Assembly: GCA_900318545.1 (NCBI GenBank)
Contig: ONLC01000157.1
Coordinates: forward strand, 1-5,494
Length of the DNA: 5,494 nt
Source: an uncultured Eubacteriales bacterium
GTDB taxonomy: Bacteria; Bacillota; Clostridia; Oscillospirales; Ruminococcaceae
Direction of reading: 5' to 3'
Shown here: positions 1-5,494 of the stretch, one piece after another
How positions within the stretch are numbered: position 1 is the first letter of the stretch
Layout: the number at the start of each line of letters is the position of its first letter
Notes under the pieces: generated by a model
What the model saw: only the letters and a program-made list of their open reading frames with translations
Databases searched by the model: none
Told to the model about the DNA's origin: nothing
Made by a program: the position numbers and the translations under genes

Positions 1-570
1 GCAGGCTTTTCCTGCGGTGTGCTTTTAGGTGTCGGTACGGGAATACTGATAGGTTGGTTTCCGAAGGTTTACTACTGGGTGTACCCGGTGCTTAAAATAA
101 CGGGCGTTGTTCCTGCGGTAGCGTGGATGCCGTTTGCGCTTACACTTCTGCCGAACTCCTTTACAGCAGCGGTATTCCTGATAGTGATATGTGCGTGGTT
201 TCAGATAGCATTTCTCACAGCTCAGGGCATACAGTCAACGCCGAAGCAAAGCTTTGAAGCCGCACGCATTCTCGGCAGCGGCCCTGTTGACCTGATACTC
301 CATGTGGCGATACCTCACGCTATGCCTGACATTTTTACGGGTATAACCTCGGCAAATGCAATGGCTTTCACCACTCTTGTTATGAGCGAGATGCTAGGTC
401 AGCCCGGAGGACTTGGCTACTACATCAATCAGTCAAAGGTATGGAGCGCTTATTACAAGGTGCTGGCAGCAATTGTTATAATGGCGGTGCTGTTCTCGCT
501 GATAAACCACATCATAGGCAGAGTACAGAAACGCACGCTAAGATGGCAGGAGGGAGTAGTGAAAAAATGA
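1..570 (+). CDS. ABC importer permease, SsuC/TauC type (5' end cut by window edge)
   Basis: This is the membrane subunit of a type I ABC importer of the nitrate/sulfonate/taurine family (BPD_transp_1 fold), placed in the cytoplasmic membrane. The frame is already open at base 1, so a GTG at position 19 is probably internal; 189 residues are visible of a family usually near 250. The text shows several hydrophobic segments and the cytoplasmic EAA loop (EAARILGSG, then a downstream AIPHAMPDI), the site that docks on the ATPase. The PAVAWMPFAL segment and the late SEMLGQPGGLGYYI segment are typical of SsuC-like proteins. The stop TGA overlaps the ATG of the following ATPase gene (ATGA), so the two are probably translationally coupled. 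Substrate cannot be read from the permease; sulfonates, nitrate, pyrimidine precursors and others are transported by relatives. The binding protein would be expected upstream, outside the window. Confidence 0.9.
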   Translation, partial: AGFSCGVLLGVGTGILIGWFPKVYYWVYPVLKITGVVPAVAWMPFALTLLPNSFTAAVFLIVICAWFQIAFLTAQGIQSTPKQSFEAARILGSGPVDLILHVAIPHAMPDIFTGITSANAMAFTTLVMSEMLGQPGGLGYYINQSKVWSAYYKVLAAIVIMAVLFSLINHIIGRVQKRTLRWQEGVVKK

Positions 571-1346
571 GCAGCAGTATAAACATATCTGATATTGAAC
601 GCATCTACACCGACACTGACGGCAAAGCGGTGCAGGCGCTGAAAAACGTTGACCTTGATATAAGAGCAGGAGAATTCATCTCCCTGATAGGCCCCTCGGG
701 CTGTGGTAAAACTACGCTCCTGCGGCTTATCGCAGGGCTTGACAAGCCGCAGGCAGGAGCCCTTTCGATAGACGGCAGAAGAATTACAGGCGTTGACCCC
801 GAGCGTGGATATGTTTTTCAGCAGGGCAGCCTTTTCCCGTGGCTTGATGTTGAGCATAATATCGCTTACGGGCTCAGAGCAAGAGGTCAGCTGAAACAGA
901 AGAAAGCAAATGTAAAAGAGTACATCTCAATGGTGGGGCTGGAAGGCTTTGAGAAAAGCTACCCTCACCAGATATCGGGCGGAATGGCACAGCGTGTGGC
1001 GATTGCAAGAGCACTGATAAACGAGCCTAAGGCACTTCTCTTAGATGAGCCCATGGGGGCTCTTGACTCCTTTACACGTGCTGATCTTCAGGATAAGCTG
1101 CTTGAGCTCTGGAAGGAAAAGGGTACTACCATGATACTTGTCACCCACGACATTGACGAGGCTATATATCTGAGCGACCGCATAGTTATAATGACCCCTC
1201 GCCCGGGTAAGATAAGCAAGGTTATAGAGGTACCGCTTCCAAGACCAAGGCACAGGGGCGGTGTAGAGTTTCTTGCTTTGCGAAAGGAAATACTTGAGCT
1301 TTTTGAGCTGGCACAGGCACAGCCTCAGCCTGAATATAATATTTAA
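567..1346 (+). CDS. ABC importer ATPase, SsuB/TauB type
   Basis: This 259-residue cytoplasmic ATPase would power the permease encoded just before it. All nucleotide-binding motifs are present in order: Walker A GPSGCGKTT (42-50), Q-loop VFQQGSLFPW (83-92), signature ISGGM (136-140), Walker B ALLLDEP (156-162), D-loop GALD (164-167) and switch His194 in LVTHD. The FPW after the Q-loop and the IMTPRPG segment near 208-214 are typical of the nitrate/sulfonate/taurine ATPases, which also often have M in place of Q in the signature. The start is the ATG that overlaps the permease stop by four bases; AGGAGGG at 548-554 lies upstream at a rather long spacing of about 12 bases. An in-frame ATG at 543 is a less likely alternative. 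The next gene follows after 12 bases. Confidence 0.95.
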   Translation: MSSSINISDIERIYTDTDGKAVQALKNVDLDIRAGEFISLIGPSGCGKTTLLRLIAGLDKPQAGALSIDGRRITGVDPERGYVFQQGSLFPWLDVEHNIAYGLRARGQLKQKKANVKEYISMVGLEGFEKSYPHQISGGMAQRVAIARALINEPKALLLDEPMGALDSFTRADLQDKLLELWKEKGTTMILVTHDIDEAIYLSDRIVIMTPRPGKISKVIEVPLPRPRHRGGVEFLALRKEILELFELAQAQPQPEYNI

Positions 1347-1350
1347 GGAG
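1345..1350 (+). promoter_or_regulatory. Ribosome binding site that fixes the DUF4418 start
   Basis: AAGGAG overlaps the stop of the preceding ATPase gene. It lies 8 bases before the ATG at 1359 and 5 bases before an in-frame GTG at 1356. The spacing and codon type both favour the ATG. Confidence 0.75.
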
Positions 1351-1358
1351 AAATAGTG

Positions 1359-1769
1359 ATGAAGAAGAATATTTTGGGAATAGCTGAGCTTATTCTTGCA
1401 GCACTGCTGACTGTCGGCTCATTTACATTTTTCAAGGCCTGCGGCGAGCATGAGGGGAAATTCATGGCTTGTCACTGGGCACAAAATGCTGTGACGCTCA
1501 TAGGCATAGTTATCACGCTGCTTGCACTGCTCAGGATCATTCTTAAAAACAGCGGCATAAAGGCAGGCCTTGCTATAGGTGTGTTTGCATCGGCGGCAGC
1601 GGTGATATTTATACCAAACAATGTGATCTCCCTCTGCATGATGGACACAATGAGCTGTCACACCACATTCAAGCCCGCAGTGATAGTCATAGCGTCTGTC
1701 CTTACAGCTGCGGCAGGCGTTGACAGCGTTCTCGGCATAATAAAGGCAGGAAAGAGTAATGAATCTTAA
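1359..1769 (+). CDS. DUF4418 family small membrane protein
   Basis: This 136-residue protein matches what I know of the DUF4418 family, whose hallmarks are an ACHW-like motif in the first loop and a CMM..M.CH motif in the second. Four membrane helices can be drawn at about 5-25, 44-62, 69-88 and 107-128. Lysines and arginines (2-3, 59, 63, 68, 129, 132) fall on the predicted inside, so both Cys/His loops face outward: Cys28, Cys38-His39, and Cys93-Met94-Met95, Met98, Cys100-His101. The molecular function of the family is not established. Its place between an SsuBC-type importer and an FtsX/LolD-type pair, and its 11-base overlap with the permease gene, suggest that it works with the second ABC system. 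Metal or redox chemistry by the outward Cys/His/Met set is my inference only. Confidence 0.85.
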   Translation: MKKNILGIAELILAALLTVGSFTFFKACGEHEGKFMACHWAQNAVTLIGIVITLLALLRIILKNSGIKAGLAIGVFASAAAVIFIPNNVISLCMMDTMSCHTTFKPAVIVIASVLTAAAGVDSVLGIIKAGKSNES

Positions 1770-2961
1770 AAAGCTTCCTGTTATAAATCTAAGCCGCAGA
1801 CCCATCAGAACATCAGCTCTTATCATAATAGCTATGGTAATGTCAGCGGCTGCCTTTGGCGGTCAGCTGCTGATAAAAAGCCTGCAAAGAGGCCTTGACA
1901 GCTTAGAGCAGCGCCTCGGTGCTGATATTATTGTTCTTCCGGAGGGCGCTGACAATAAGGTGGACCTGCAAAATATTCTCCTGCAGGGCACGCCCGGATA
2001 TTTCTATATGGACAGGTCAGTGTTGAGCAGGCTGTCTGAAATAAACGGTGTAGAAATGCTTTCGGCACAGTATTTTCTTGTGTCAGCAAATGCCGAGTGC
2101 TGTACGGTTCAGGTGCAGATAATAGGCTTTGATGAGCAAAGTGACTTTACAGTAAAGCCGTGGCTGAAGGAAGCGTATTCAGGCACTTTGAAGAAAAACG
2201 AGATAATAGTCGGTGCAGGGCTTTCTACGCGAGTGGGGCATACACTTTCTCTTTATGGCGTGGAGTGCAAGGCAGTAGGCAAGCTTGAAAGAACCGGTAC
2301 AGGACTTGACACAGCAGTATATGCAACAAATGAAACTGTCAAGGGACTGATAAAGGCCTCGGCCAAGCGAGGTATTGCTGTGCTTTCAAAGCAAAGCCCC
2401 GAGAACGTGGTGTCCTCTGTTTATATAAAAGCTGATAAAGGTGCTGATATTGACGAGCTTACAGCCGAAATAAACACAACACTTGACGGTATTCAGGCTG
2501 TAAGAACAAAATCAATGATGACCGATACTGCAAGGCAGCTGAATGTGCTGTCTGAAAGCATCATGGCCATAACAGCTGCTGTGTGGGTGCTTGCTGCCGT
2601 AATAATGCTCGCTGCATTCTATAATAGTGCAAATGAGCGAAAAAGGGAATTTGCGGTGCTGCGAACAATAGGTTTTTCAAGAAAACGCCTTAGCAGAATA
2701 GTGCTTGCAGAGTCAATTATCACCGCAGGCTCAGGCGGGGCGGCAGGAGTTGCCCTGACGGCTCTGCTCAGCTTTTCTTTCGTAGGTGTGATCGAGCGTA
2801 AAACCTCGCTGCCGCTGCTTATGCCGTCTGTAAGTGTAACACTTTTGTACGGTGCGGCTGTAATAATGGTAGTATTGCTTGCAGGCTCAGGAGCAGCAGC
2901 ATTATCGGCATACAGACTCACACATATTGACACAGGAAAGATACTTCGGGAGGGCTGCTGA
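1759..2961 (+). CDS. FtsX/MacB-like ABC permease
   Basis: This 400-residue membrane protein has the FtsX/MacB arrangement: one N-terminal helix (about 18-38), a large outward domain (about 40-265), then three C-terminal helices (about 268-289, 316-345, 359-384). The ANERKREFAVLRTIGF segment (291-306) is the conserved cytoplasmic coupling region of FtsX domains. ADIIVLPEGA (55-64) is a motif I associate with permeases found beside DUF4418. Such permeases do not form a transport channel in the importer sense; relatives pass mechanical force to outside partners or extrude lipoproteins, peptides or drugs. The outward domain has adjacent Cys114-Cys115 and Cys170. The ATG lies 4 bases after an AGGAAAG ribosome site (1748-1754) and overlaps the previous gene by 11 bases. 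One base separates its stop from the next start. Substrate is unknown. Confidence 0.9.
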   Translation: MNLKKLPVINLSRRPIRTSALIIIAMVMSAAAFGGQLLIKSLQRGLDSLEQRLGADIIVLPEGADNKVDLQNILLQGTPGYFYMDRSVLSRLSEINGVEMLSAQYFLVSANAECCTVQVQIIGFDEQSDFTVKPWLKEAYSGTLKKNEIIVGAGLSTRVGHTLSLYGVECKAVGKLERTGTGLDTAVYATNETVKGLIKASAKRGIAVLSKQSPENVVSSVYIKADKGADIDELTAEINTTLDGIQAVRTKSMMTDTARQLNVLSESIMAITAAVWVLAAVIMLAAFYNSANERKREFAVLRTIGFSRKRLSRIVLAESIITAGSGGAAGVALTALLSFSFVGVIERKTSLPLLMPSVSVTLLYGAAVIMVVLLAGSGAAALSAYRLTHIDTGKILREGC

Positions 2962-2962
2962 T

Positions 2963-3664
2963 ATGATGCTAAGTGCAGAAAGCATAAGCGTTTGCTTCAA
3001 TAAAAAAGGGCGCAGCACAAGGATCATTGACTCGGTCTCTTTCTCGCCGAAGCCCAATGAACTGACCCTGATAACAGGCCGTTCAGGCAGCGGAAAAACC
3101 ACCCTGATAAATGTGCTTGCAGGGCTTCTTGTACCTTCTGAGGGGCAGGTATATTATGATGATACTCCTCTTTATCTGAAAAACGATGAACAGCTATCAG
3201 CTTTCAGATGCAAAAATATAGGGTATATCCCTCAGGGGGCAAGTGCTCTTGCAAGCCTGACAGTATTACAGAATATTCTGCTGCCGGCAGCCCTTGCAGG
3301 TGATGACAAGACGGACTATGCAAATAAGCTGTTGTTATCTGTAGGACTTGAAAAGCTTAAAAATGCCTATCCCGATGAGCTTTCGGGAGGAGAGCTCAGG
3401 CGGCTTTCGGCTGCAAGGGCACTTATTAATTCACCCTCTGTAGTTTTTGCAGACGAGCCCACAAATGATCTTGATGAAGAAAATGCCGCACTTCTTTTAA
3501 AGCTTCTGAAATCACAGGCTGAAAAAGGTGCAGCGGTTATCATTGTCACCCATGACAGTGCAGCCTTTGCGTATGCAGACAGAGTCTTTCAAATGGAAGT
3601 CGGCAGACTGAGCGTTAAGGAGAATGAACATGAAAATTCGCTTTGCAGACCTCTCGTTTCTTGA
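2963..3664 (+). CDS. ABC ATPase, LolD/MacB type
   Basis: This 233-residue ATPase belongs to the LolD/MacB/FtsE group and is the obvious partner of the FtsX-like permease just upstream. Motifs are complete: Walker A GRSGSGKTT (39-47), Q-loop GYIPQ (87-91), signature LSGGE (140-144), Walker B VVFADEP (160-166) followed by TNDLD, and switch His197 in IVTHD. ADEPT.DLD is typical of this group, where the importer ATPase earlier in the operon has LDEPMGALD, so the two are not recent duplicates. The start is chosen at 2963 because GGGAGGG (2948-2954) lies 8 bases before it; a second ATG follows directly at 2966. The last 35 bases overlap the acetyltransferase gene in another frame, so the final dozen residues after the fold (about 222-233) are probably an unstructured tail. 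Confidence 0.93.
   Translation: MMLSAESISVCFNKKGRSTRIIDSVSFSPKPNELTLITGRSGSGKTTLINVLAGLLVPSEGQVYYDDTPLYLKNDEQLSAFRCKNIGYIPQGASALASLTVLQNILLPAALAGDDKTDYANKLLLSVGLEKLKNAYPDELSGGELRRLSAARALINSPSVVFADEPTNDLDEENAALLLKLLKSQAEKGAAVIIVTHDSAAFAYADRVFQMEVGRLSVKENEHENSLCRPLVS
3617..3622 (+). promoter_or_regulatory. Ribosome binding site that fixes the GNAT start
   Basis: AAGGAG lies inside the end of the LolD-type ATPase gene. An ATG at 3624 is only one base away and too close to be used well; the in-frame ATG at 3630 is 7 bases away. This favours starting the acetyltransferase at 3630. Confidence 0.75.
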
Positions 3665-4118
3665 CGAGATAACAGAGATAGAGCTAAGCTGTTTTCCGAA
3701 GGAGCAGGCAGCTGAAAGGGAGCAATTTAAATCTCGGCTGATTGCTTATCCTGAGCATTTTCTGCTGCTTTGTGATGACAGCGGAAAGGTGGCAGCGTTT
3801 ATAAACGGACTTGTTACCGACCGTTGCGAGCTTACAGACGAGATGTACAAAAACTTCCGACTGCACAATGAAAACGGTGCTTGGCAAATGATATTCGGGC
3901 TATGCACACGTCCCGAATACAGGCACCAAGGATTTGCCCACACGCTGATGAGAGAATTTCTTCACATTGCAAGGGAGCAAGGACGCAAGGGGGTCGTGCT
4001 TACTTGCAAAGCCGAACTGATAAGCTTTTACGAGCAGTTCGGGTTTAAAAATGAGGGTGTGTCAGCAGGCTCAGTCATTGGCGGAGTAAAGTGGTATCAG
4101 ATGAGGAAGACGTTCTGA
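3630..4118 (+). CDS. GNAT acetyltransferase, serotonin N-acetyltransferase-like
   Basis: This 162-residue cytoplasmic protein is a GNAT-fold acyl-CoA-dependent N-acetyltransferase. The acetyl-CoA pyrophosphate loop is visible as RHQGFA (98-103), matching R/Q-x-x-G-x-G/A after the strand containing FGLCTRPEYR. The C-terminal motif LTCKAELISFYEQFGF (124-139) has the tyrosine (134) that serves as general acid in many relatives, and GGVKWYQM (151-158) closes the fold. This pattern is that of the bacterial AANAT-like subgroup, which acts on small amines or polyamines in some members; the substrate here cannot be told. It overlaps the preceding ATPase gene by 35 bases and is the last gene of the operon. 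It may be a passenger or may modify a substrate of the transporters; the sequence does not decide. Confidence 0.9.
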   Translation: MKIRFADLSFLDEITEIELSCFPKEQAAEREQFKSRLIAYPEHFLLLCDDSGKVAAFINGLVTDRCELTDEMYKNFRLHNENGAWQMIFGLCTRPEYRHQGFAHTLMREFLHIAREQGRKGVVLTCKAELISFYEQFGFKNEGVSAGSVIGGVKWYQMRKTF

Positions 4119-4139
4119 TTTGTTTTTCTCGGAGGCAAA

Positions 4140-4232
4140 ATGGCAACAGCCAAAGCAGCCGCCGATCAGCATGGCGGAGATCTATGCCTTGGTCGGCGGA
4201 GGGCGGGGGGCAAACGCCCAAGACCCTTTTAA
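4140..4232 (+). CDS. Possible 30-residue small ORF, basic and Ala/Gly-rich
   Basis: GGAGG at 4131-4135 lies 4 bases before an ATG, a slightly short but workable spacing. The ORF encodes 30 residues beginning MATAKAAADQHGG and ending in a basic stretch (RRRAGGKRPRPF), and stops before the terminator. It lies only 21 bases after the acetyltransferase stop. The bases also form a long imperfect stem, so the apparent ORF may be chance in a structured or repeated intergenic sequence. I recognise no family. Translation is a guess. Confidence 0.2.
   Translation: MATAKAAADQHGGDLCLGRRRAGGKRPRPF
4159..4219. other. GC-rich structured intergenic segment
   Basis: Bases 4159-4169 can pair with 4189-4199 over 11 positions, nine of them Watson-Crick and two G-T, with a 19-base loop. 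Just downstream GGGC (4208-4211) pairs with GCCC (4216-4219) around a four-base AAAC loop, or GGGCG (4201-4205) with CGCCC (4215-4219). The segment is clearly more GC-rich than the genes around it. It could be a REP-like dispersed intergenic repeat or an RNA element in the 3' untranslated region of the operon. Only one copy is in the window, so repeat status is untested. Confidence 0.4.
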
Positions 4233-4249
4233 AAACTATTGCAACAATG

Positions 4250-4286
4250 AAAGCACCGTTAGCTATAATATGCTTACGGTGCTTTT
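4250..4286. terminator. Bidirectional Rho-independent terminator
   Basis: AAAGCACCGT (4250-4259) pairs perfectly with ACGGTGCTTT (4276-4285). After one T-T mismatch, AGC (4261-4263) pairs with GCT (4272-4274), leaving an AT-rich eight-base loop. On the plus strand the stem runs into TTTT (4283-4286); on the minus strand it ends in TTT followed by T-rich sequence. The site lies between the plus-strand operon and the convergent minus-strand gene, where a shared terminator is expected. The T-tracts are short, which lowers certainty a little. Confidence 0.75.
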
Positions 4287-4297
4287 GGTGTGTAGGT

Positions 4298-4648
4298 TTA
4301 ATGGCGGTTGGGGCCTTGGTTCTGTGCCCGTGGTGCTCTTCTTGGTTGATTGTTTGCCTGAGGTGCTGCTGCTTTGAGCTTTACCTCTGCCTTTGCAACC
4401 TCGCTCATCAAGCCCCTGCCATGCTTTGCACAAGCCAGCTGAGCCAGCTTCTCGGCGTTCATGCCCTTGTCATTGAATAAGGCCTTGATCTCACGTCTGT
4501 TTTCCAGTCCCTTTACTGCCATGGGCAGGCTGTTCCTGAACTCCTCAGCGGTGAGTCTCTTCTTGCCTGCAGCGTTTTCCTTGGCAAGGTCGGTGCTGAA
4601 CAGATCAACAGTCATAATGTTCAGAATGTGGGGTGCCAGAGCGTTCAA
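4298..4648 (-). CDS. Unrecognised protein, C-terminal fragment with A/P/Q/N/R tail
   Basis: I do not recognise this family. About 116 residues are readable on the minus strand, stopping 12 bases before the shared terminator. The first 92 residues look like a soluble, mostly helical, charged domain (segments TAEEFRNSLPMAVKGLENRR and NAEKLAQLACAKHG). From residue 93 the sequence becomes a low-complexity tail rich in Ala, Pro, Gln, Asn and Arg, with PRRAPRAQNQGPNRH at the end. There is no convincing start: the frame opens as far as 4702, the codon at 4646-4648 is TTG, and the ATG at 4613-4615 has no ribosome site before it. The GC-rich composition of the gene stops at about 4650, where the sequence becomes AT-rich, so I read it as the 3' part of a gene that lost its 5' part at that junction. 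Confidence 0.6.
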   Translation of the reverse strand: MNALAPHILNIMTVDLFSTDLAKENAAGKKRLTAEEFRNSLPMAVKGLENRREIKALFNDKGMNAEKLAQLACAKHGRGLMSEVAKAEVKLKAAAPQANNQPRRAPRAQNQGPNRH

Positions 4649-4650
4649 AT

Positions 4651-5494
4651 TATGCGTTTTACAGTTTCTCGATATATAATCCAGATGGTAGTCTGTTAAA
4701 TATCAAGGACTTTTACAAAATAGAGATTCCCATTCCTGAAAAAATTTGATTTGGATAATCTTTCAATTGATATTTTCAAAAATGATAATGCAGGTGGTGC
4801 GATAGCTAATTATAGTATTGATGCTGAAAGAAGAGTTTTAGTTTTATCATTTGATAAGAAATCATTTATCTACAATTTTAATGGTGCAAGCATTTTAATT
4901 ACAAATCCAATTAATCATATAGACCCATTAACAATTGAACCAGATGGTATATATAAAGTTGAATCTAATCTTGGCTATGCAACAGATGTTTCTCGTTCAT
5001 CTATGGCAAATGCTTCGATAGTACACGATTCATACCTTGTAAAAAATGGTGAAGATATTGATGTATATATCGACTTTCACTCTATGAATATAGCAGGAAT
5101 TAATGCATATTGCGGAGGTTTGTGGTGCGATAAAGGCGAGAAAAATGATGGACAATATTATGAGGATAGTGAACTTGTATATAGTTACTATACTAATGAA
5201 GATGGTTCAATAAGAGATAACGCAATTTATGATGGAGTAACTGAAATTAATTGTCCCAAGACAATTAAGCTGCACCTTGAAAGGAGCGCATATAACGAAG
5301 AATTCGGAGGATATATTCTTGCTGTATGCTCTCCGGAAATGGCAGCAATGAATGGATTGACTATTGAAGAAGTTCGTGAAAGATGGGATGAATTAGCTTG
5401 TGTTTATCTAATATCAAATCCAAGGTTTATTGACACCCTCGACAATGCCGCAAAATATCTCCCAACCTATTACAAATCCGCACTCCGCTACGAG
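4651..5494 (+). pseudogene. Surface-protein fragment with NEAT-like region: N-terminus lost, frameshifted, open at right edge
   Basis: A plus-strand, AT-rich reading frame with no stop covers 4724 to the window end. Its natural beginning is in another frame upstream (YAFYSFSIYNPDGSLLN, then KDFYKIEIPIPEK), which ends at a TGA at 4747-4749. Removing one A from the six-A run at 4739-4744 joins the two parts as IPEKFDLDNL, the kind of Ig-like wording (IPIPE.FD..NL.I) common in Clostridia surface proteins. Further on come DGIYKVESNL (about 4943-4972), SSMANA (4997-5014), IDFHSMNIAG and GGYILAVCSPEM (about 5306-5341), the order and spacing of clostridial NEAT-like domains. Known NEAT domains bind heme or hemoproteins on the surface; binding here is not shown, and the usual tyrosine pair is not clear. 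No start codon, signal peptide or sorting signal is in view. Whether the gene is truly broken or the frameshift and join are assembly errors is open. Confidence 0.6.

Noticed and set aside
453..857. Minus-strand open frame opposite the importer permease and ATPase
   Set aside because: The plus-strand genes have complete family motifs; the minus frame has no ribosome site or recognisable domain.
567..1346. Signature ISGGM instead of LSGGQ in the importer ATPase
   Set aside because: Met at this position is common in nitrate/sulfonate/taurine-type ATPases, so it is not unusual.
1419..1826. Cys/His/Arg-rich minus-strand frame opposite the DUF4418 gene
   Set aside because: The composition is what the antisense of a Ala/Ile/Val-rich membrane gene gives; the plus strand has a family match and a ribosome site.
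4250..4286. Terminator stem as an insertion-sequence end or attachment site
   Set aside because: It is a single hairpin with T-tracts between convergent genes, with no transposase, second copy or target duplication in the window.
4120..4377. 85-residue plus-strand frame downstream of the acetyltransferase
   Set aside because: It starts with TTG without a proper ribosome site, runs straight through the terminator hairpin and overlaps the minus-strand gene.
4091..4480. 129-residue plus-strand frame overlapping the end of the acetyltransferase gene
   Set aside because: It crosses the terminator, is rich in Cys, Leu and Trp in the way antisense frames are, and matches no family; it is the shadow of the minus-strand gene.
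4736..4750. Programmed -1 frameshifting at the A6-TTT sequence
   Set aside because: A -1 shift enters a frame that soon meets a TAG near 4800; the coherent protein needs +1, for which no known slippery pattern is visible.
1..5494. CRISPR array, tRNA, rRNA or riboswitch
   Set aside because: No regularly spaced direct repeats, cloverleaf or recognisable conserved RNA core was found on either strand by eye.

Overview
The window looks like chromosomal DNA of a Gram-positive gut-type anaerobe in the Clostridia, most likely a Ruminococcus relative. This rests on the gene families (a DUF4418 protein next to an FtsX/LolD-type ABC pair, and a serotonin-acetyltransferase-like GNAT), strong AAGGAG-type ribosome sites, and tight stop/start overlaps. 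The genus is an inference, not something the sequence proves.

Positions 1 to 4118 hold one dense plus-strand operon of six genes. The first two form the membrane and ATPase parts of a nitrate/sulfonate/taurine (SsuBC/TauBC)-type importer; the permease is cut by the window's left edge and the binding protein would lie outside. They are followed by a small four-helix DUF4418 membrane protein with Cys/His/Met motifs predicted to face outward, then an FtsX/MacB-like permease and its LolD-type ATPase, which together form a second, mechanistically different ABC system. The last gene is a GNAT acetyltransferase. Every junction is an overlap or a gap of at most 12 bases, so the genes are probably co-transcribed and largely translationally coupled. 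No promoter for the operon lies in the window.

Positions 4119 to 4297 are intergenic: a GC-rich structured segment that also holds a possible 30-residue ORF with a Shine-Dalgarno sequence, then a strong hairpin that would terminate the operon and also the opposing minus-strand gene.

Positions 4298 to about 4650 carry the C-terminal part of an unrecognised minus-strand gene, GC-rich and ending in a low-complexity A/P/Q/N/R tail. At about 4650 the composition drops sharply (33 of 60 bases G or C at 4501-4560, 13 of 60 at 4861-4920), and a plus-strand, AT-rich surface-protein fragment begins in mid-protein and runs off the right edge. That fragment lacks its N-terminus, carries an apparent one-base frameshift in a run of six A at 4739-4744, and contains a region resembling clostridial NEAT-like domains. 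Two unrelated genes broken at the same place point to a recombination or deletion scar, or to a chimeric assembly join.
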